A DNA stretch of 23,736 bases from DASWYB01 sp036405195 (GTDB lineage: Bacteria; Patescibacteriota; UBA1384; 2-12-FULL-50-11; DASWYB01), in NCBI GenBank assembly GCA_036405195.1, contig DASWYB010000066.1, positions 1 to 23,736 of the forward strand, read 5' to 3'. A program made the translations under genes and the position numbers. Below the pieces are notes generated by a model. It saw only the letters and a program-made list of their open reading frames with translations. It was not told the DNA's origin and searched no databases. Positions 21,910 through 23,736 of this stretch are shown piece after piece (position 1 is the first letter of the stretch; every line of letters starts with the position of its first letter).

Positions 21910-23727
21910 ATGACTGATACAGTCGTTGAAGATATTAAATCCAGGCTTGACATCGTGGACATTATTGGTAACTACGTGACACTCCGTCAATCGGGCACCA
22001 ATTTTAAGGGTCTGTGCCCTTTTCACAATGAAAAGTCACCTTCTTTCATGGCTAACCGAGAACGTCAAATTTTTCGGTGTTTTGGCTGTGGTGAGGCAGG
22101 TGATATTTTTGCTTTTGTGATGAAACAAGAAAATATTGATTTTCCGAATGCGCTTGCTCTCTTAGCCTCAAAGGCTGGGGTGGAATTACCGGAAAAGTTT
22201 ACAAAAGGGCGTAAATCTGGCGTAGAAAAATCAGCTTTGTATACGGTCAATGATTTAGCAACGAAGTTTTTTAATCATATCCTTGTGCAGCATCCGGCAG
22301 GAAAAGAAGCCTTGGACTACCTTCATAAGCGCGGGGTGAAAAATGAACTGATTGAGAGATTTCAAATTGGCTATGCGCCTTCGTCTAACCTGGCTATTCA
22401 ACAATTATTTAAAAAACACGACTTTACTACTGATGCCGTGAGGTTGGCTGGTTCTCCCGAACGTTATCGTGATCGGATTATGTTTCCATTCCGTGATGTG
22501 ATTGGCCAGGTGGTGGGGTATTCGGGGCGAGCTTTGCATGATCAGGTACCTAAATATCTTAATACTGCCGAAACGGATTTATTTCGTAAAAATCGATATG
22601 TTTATGGGCTGTTCGAGGCTAAAAAAGCTATTGCAGAAGCGAAACGTGTCATGCTCGTTGAGGGACAGCTTGACTTGGTATTAGCGCACCAGGCTGGGAC
22701 AGCGTATGCGGTGGCAACTTCAGGTACAGCCTTAACCGATGACCATCTTACTATTCTCCGTCGATATAGTGATACCTTACTATTGGCCTTTGATGCTGAT
22801 AGCGCTGGCCAAAAAGCAACAGAACGGGCTATTAGTTTAGCGTTGAGTCATGGGTTTGAAATTAATGTGGTTGTTTTACCTGCTGGTAAAGATCCAGGGG
22901 AGATTATTGCTACGGATCGCTCTGCCTGGGATAGGGCAGTGAATAAACCATTAAGTGCAATAGAATGGCTTTTTGGTTACTACTTCCCCGACATAAGTAA
23001 ACGTCCTTCGGCAACAGAGCGGAAAAAAATCTATGACGCTCTTTTTCCATACGTTGATAAATTAGCCGACGTGGTTACTCGCTCCTATGCGTTGCAGCGG
23101 CTGGCTTTTTCTATGGGCGTCACGCAAGAGAAGGCGCTAGTAGACGCCTTTGAAGAATGGAAAGAAACGCCGCCCTCTTCAGAGCCTTCACGGAGGATTT
23201 CTTCTCAACCAGAACAAGAAAAAGTAGGAGAACCCAACCAGCCTGCGTTCGTAAGTGAGGAAGCTCGTCGGGAAAAATCGATTGTCGGTATAGTGCTTCT
23301 TCATCCTGACTTGCTTATTCATAAGCAGCTTCATCTCGAGGAAAAAGATTTTACGAATGAGGCGCTCCACCACCTATACACAACGATTTTAAGTTGGTAT
23401 AATAAGAACACAAATCAATCAAACCTCTCTCAACTTATATCCAGCGTTGAAACAACGCTTTCCGCTGCAGCGCGGCAATCGCTGCAAAAGCTCATCTTTG
23501 ATACCCAAACAGAACTCGCCGAACTTACTCGTGAACAAGTCGTCGGTGAATATACATTCTTAGTTAAATCAGTTCGCCAAAAACAACGCGATGAGCGTAT
23601 GCAGCACTATGCCGATGAAATTCGAGCAGCTGAAGCGGCGAACGATAGACTACGTGTCGTGCAGCTTATGCAAGAAATGCAGGCTGCGCTTAAGGAAAAG
23701 GAGTTGCATGCCAAAGAAAATCCGTAA
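21910..23727 (+). CDS. dnaG: DNA primase
   Basis: This 605-residue enzyme synthesises RNA primers at the replication fork. The opening MTDTVVEDIKSRLDIVDIIG fixes the start. The CHC2 zinc site is C36, H39, C57 and C60 (CPFHNEKSPSF, RCFGCGEAGD). The catalytic core contains RYRDRIMFPFRD (about 178-190), a TOPRIM domain with MLVEGQLDLVLA near 247-258, and FDADSAGQKA near 294-303. The C-terminal 180 residues, helical and rich in Gln and Glu, correspond to the helicase-binding region. Length and motifs are normal. The gene is divergent from tRNA-Ser and overlaps the next start by 20 bases. Its own start has no Shine-Dalgarno sequence, whereas the following gene has a good one. Confidence 0.97.
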   Translation: MTDTVVEDIKSRLDIVDIIGNYVTLRQSGTNFKGLCPFHNEKSPSFMANRERQIFRCFGCGEAGDIFAFVMKQENIDFPNALALLASKAGVELPEKFTKGRKSGVEKSALYTVNDLATKFFNHILVQHPAGKEALDYLHKRGVKNELIERFQIGYAPSSNLAIQQLFKKHDFTTDAVRLAGSPERYRDRIMFPFRDVIGQVVGYSGRALHDQVPKYLNTAETDLFRKNRYVYGLFEAKKAIAEAKRVMLVEGQLDLVLAHQAGTAYAVATSGTALTDDHLTILRRYSDTLLLAFDADSAGQKATERAISLALSHGFEINVVVLPAGKDPGEIIATDRSAWDRAVNKPLSAIEWLFGYYFPDISKRPSATERKKIYDALFPYVDKLADVVTRSYALQRLAFSMGVTQEKALVDAFEEWKETPPSSEPSRRISSQPEQEKVGEPNQPAFVSEEARREKSIVGIVLLHPDLLIHKQLHLEEKDFTNEALHHLYTTILSWYNKNTNQSNLSQLISSVETTLSAAARQSLQKLIFDTQTELAELTREQVVGEYTFLVKSVRQKQRDERMQHYADEIRAAEAANDRLRVVQLMQEMQAALKEKELHAKENP

Positions 23728-23736
23728 GCTGGTAGA
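23708..23736 (+). CDS. Start of the gene after dnaG, probably rpoD (3'-partial)
   Basis: ATG at 23708-23710 overlaps the dnaG end in another frame and is preceded 4 bases upstream by AAGGAG. Only nine codons are visible (MPKKIRKLV), a basic start. The dnaG-rpoD order is widely conserved in bacteria, so a primary sigma factor is the likeliest product, but the visible residues alone cannot prove it. Confidence 0.5.

Noticed and set aside
1..23736. CRISPR arrays, insertion sequences, rRNA
   Set aside because: I saw no regularly spaced direct repeats, no transposase-like frame with inverted ends, and no rRNA-like sequence on either strand.

Overview
The window looks like chromosomal DNA of a Gram-positive-like or monoderm bacterium of the Candidate Phyla Radiation (Patescibacteria/Parcubacteria type). 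This is inferred from four features: small VirB2/TrbC-like two-helix proteins beside a binding-protein gene; a compact type IV pilus locus with no outer-membrane secretin gene in view; large proteins with DNRLRE, Ig-like and beta-propeller domains on the pilus operon; and short intergenic gaps. UGA is used as an ordinary stop (for example at the pilMN/pilO overlap), so the Gracilibacteria/SR1 code does not apply. No gene fixes the exact lineage. Neither rRNA nor CRISPR array nor transposase was seen, and no gene-free stretch exceeds 300 bases.

Layout: (1) 2-3558, plus strand: the 3' part of a tandem extracellular solute-binding protein, followed by four paralogous two-TM VirB2/TrbC-like proteins and a strong hairpin. 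(2) 3628-4382, plus strand: a self-contained cassette with near-consensus promoter, a GC-rich gene for a secreted Pro/Arg-rich CxxC-repeat protein, and a terminator; its base composition is unlike everything around it. (3) 4390-16968, minus strand: a type IV pilus / type II-like secretion locus in two operons. The first reads DNRLRE-domain membrane protein, pilB, pilC, pilV-like, pilW-like, then a giant PilX/GspK-like pseudopilin with Ig-like repeats and a beta-propeller. The second reads a fused pilM-pilN, pilO, a small TM protein and a second pilB/gspE-type ATPase. (4) 17085-20984: response regulator, histidine kinase and response regulator on the minus strand, facing away from a second histidine kinase on the plus strand. 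(5) 21061-21537: major prepilin (minus), sharing a bidirectional terminator with the second kinase. (6) tRNA-Ser(GGA) (minus), divergent from dnaG (plus), which overlaps the first codons of a further gene, probably rpoD.

Working model (inference): the major pilin is polymerised by PilC, the PilM-N/O platform and two different PilB-type motors. Minor prepilins cap the fibre, and the giant PilX-like protein may present an Ig/propeller adhesin at its tip. The adjacent single-domain response regulators and kinases are candidates for controlling assembly or adhesion. The tandem binding protein and VirB2-like cluster is a separate envelope module of unknown function. The most unusual points are the VirB2-like paralogue array behind the tandem binding protein, the foreign-looking GC-rich cassette, the PilM-PilN fusion, the minor-pilin/propeller fusion, a strong ribosome-binding site that points to an AUA start, and a promoter/leader motif shared by the two pilus operons.
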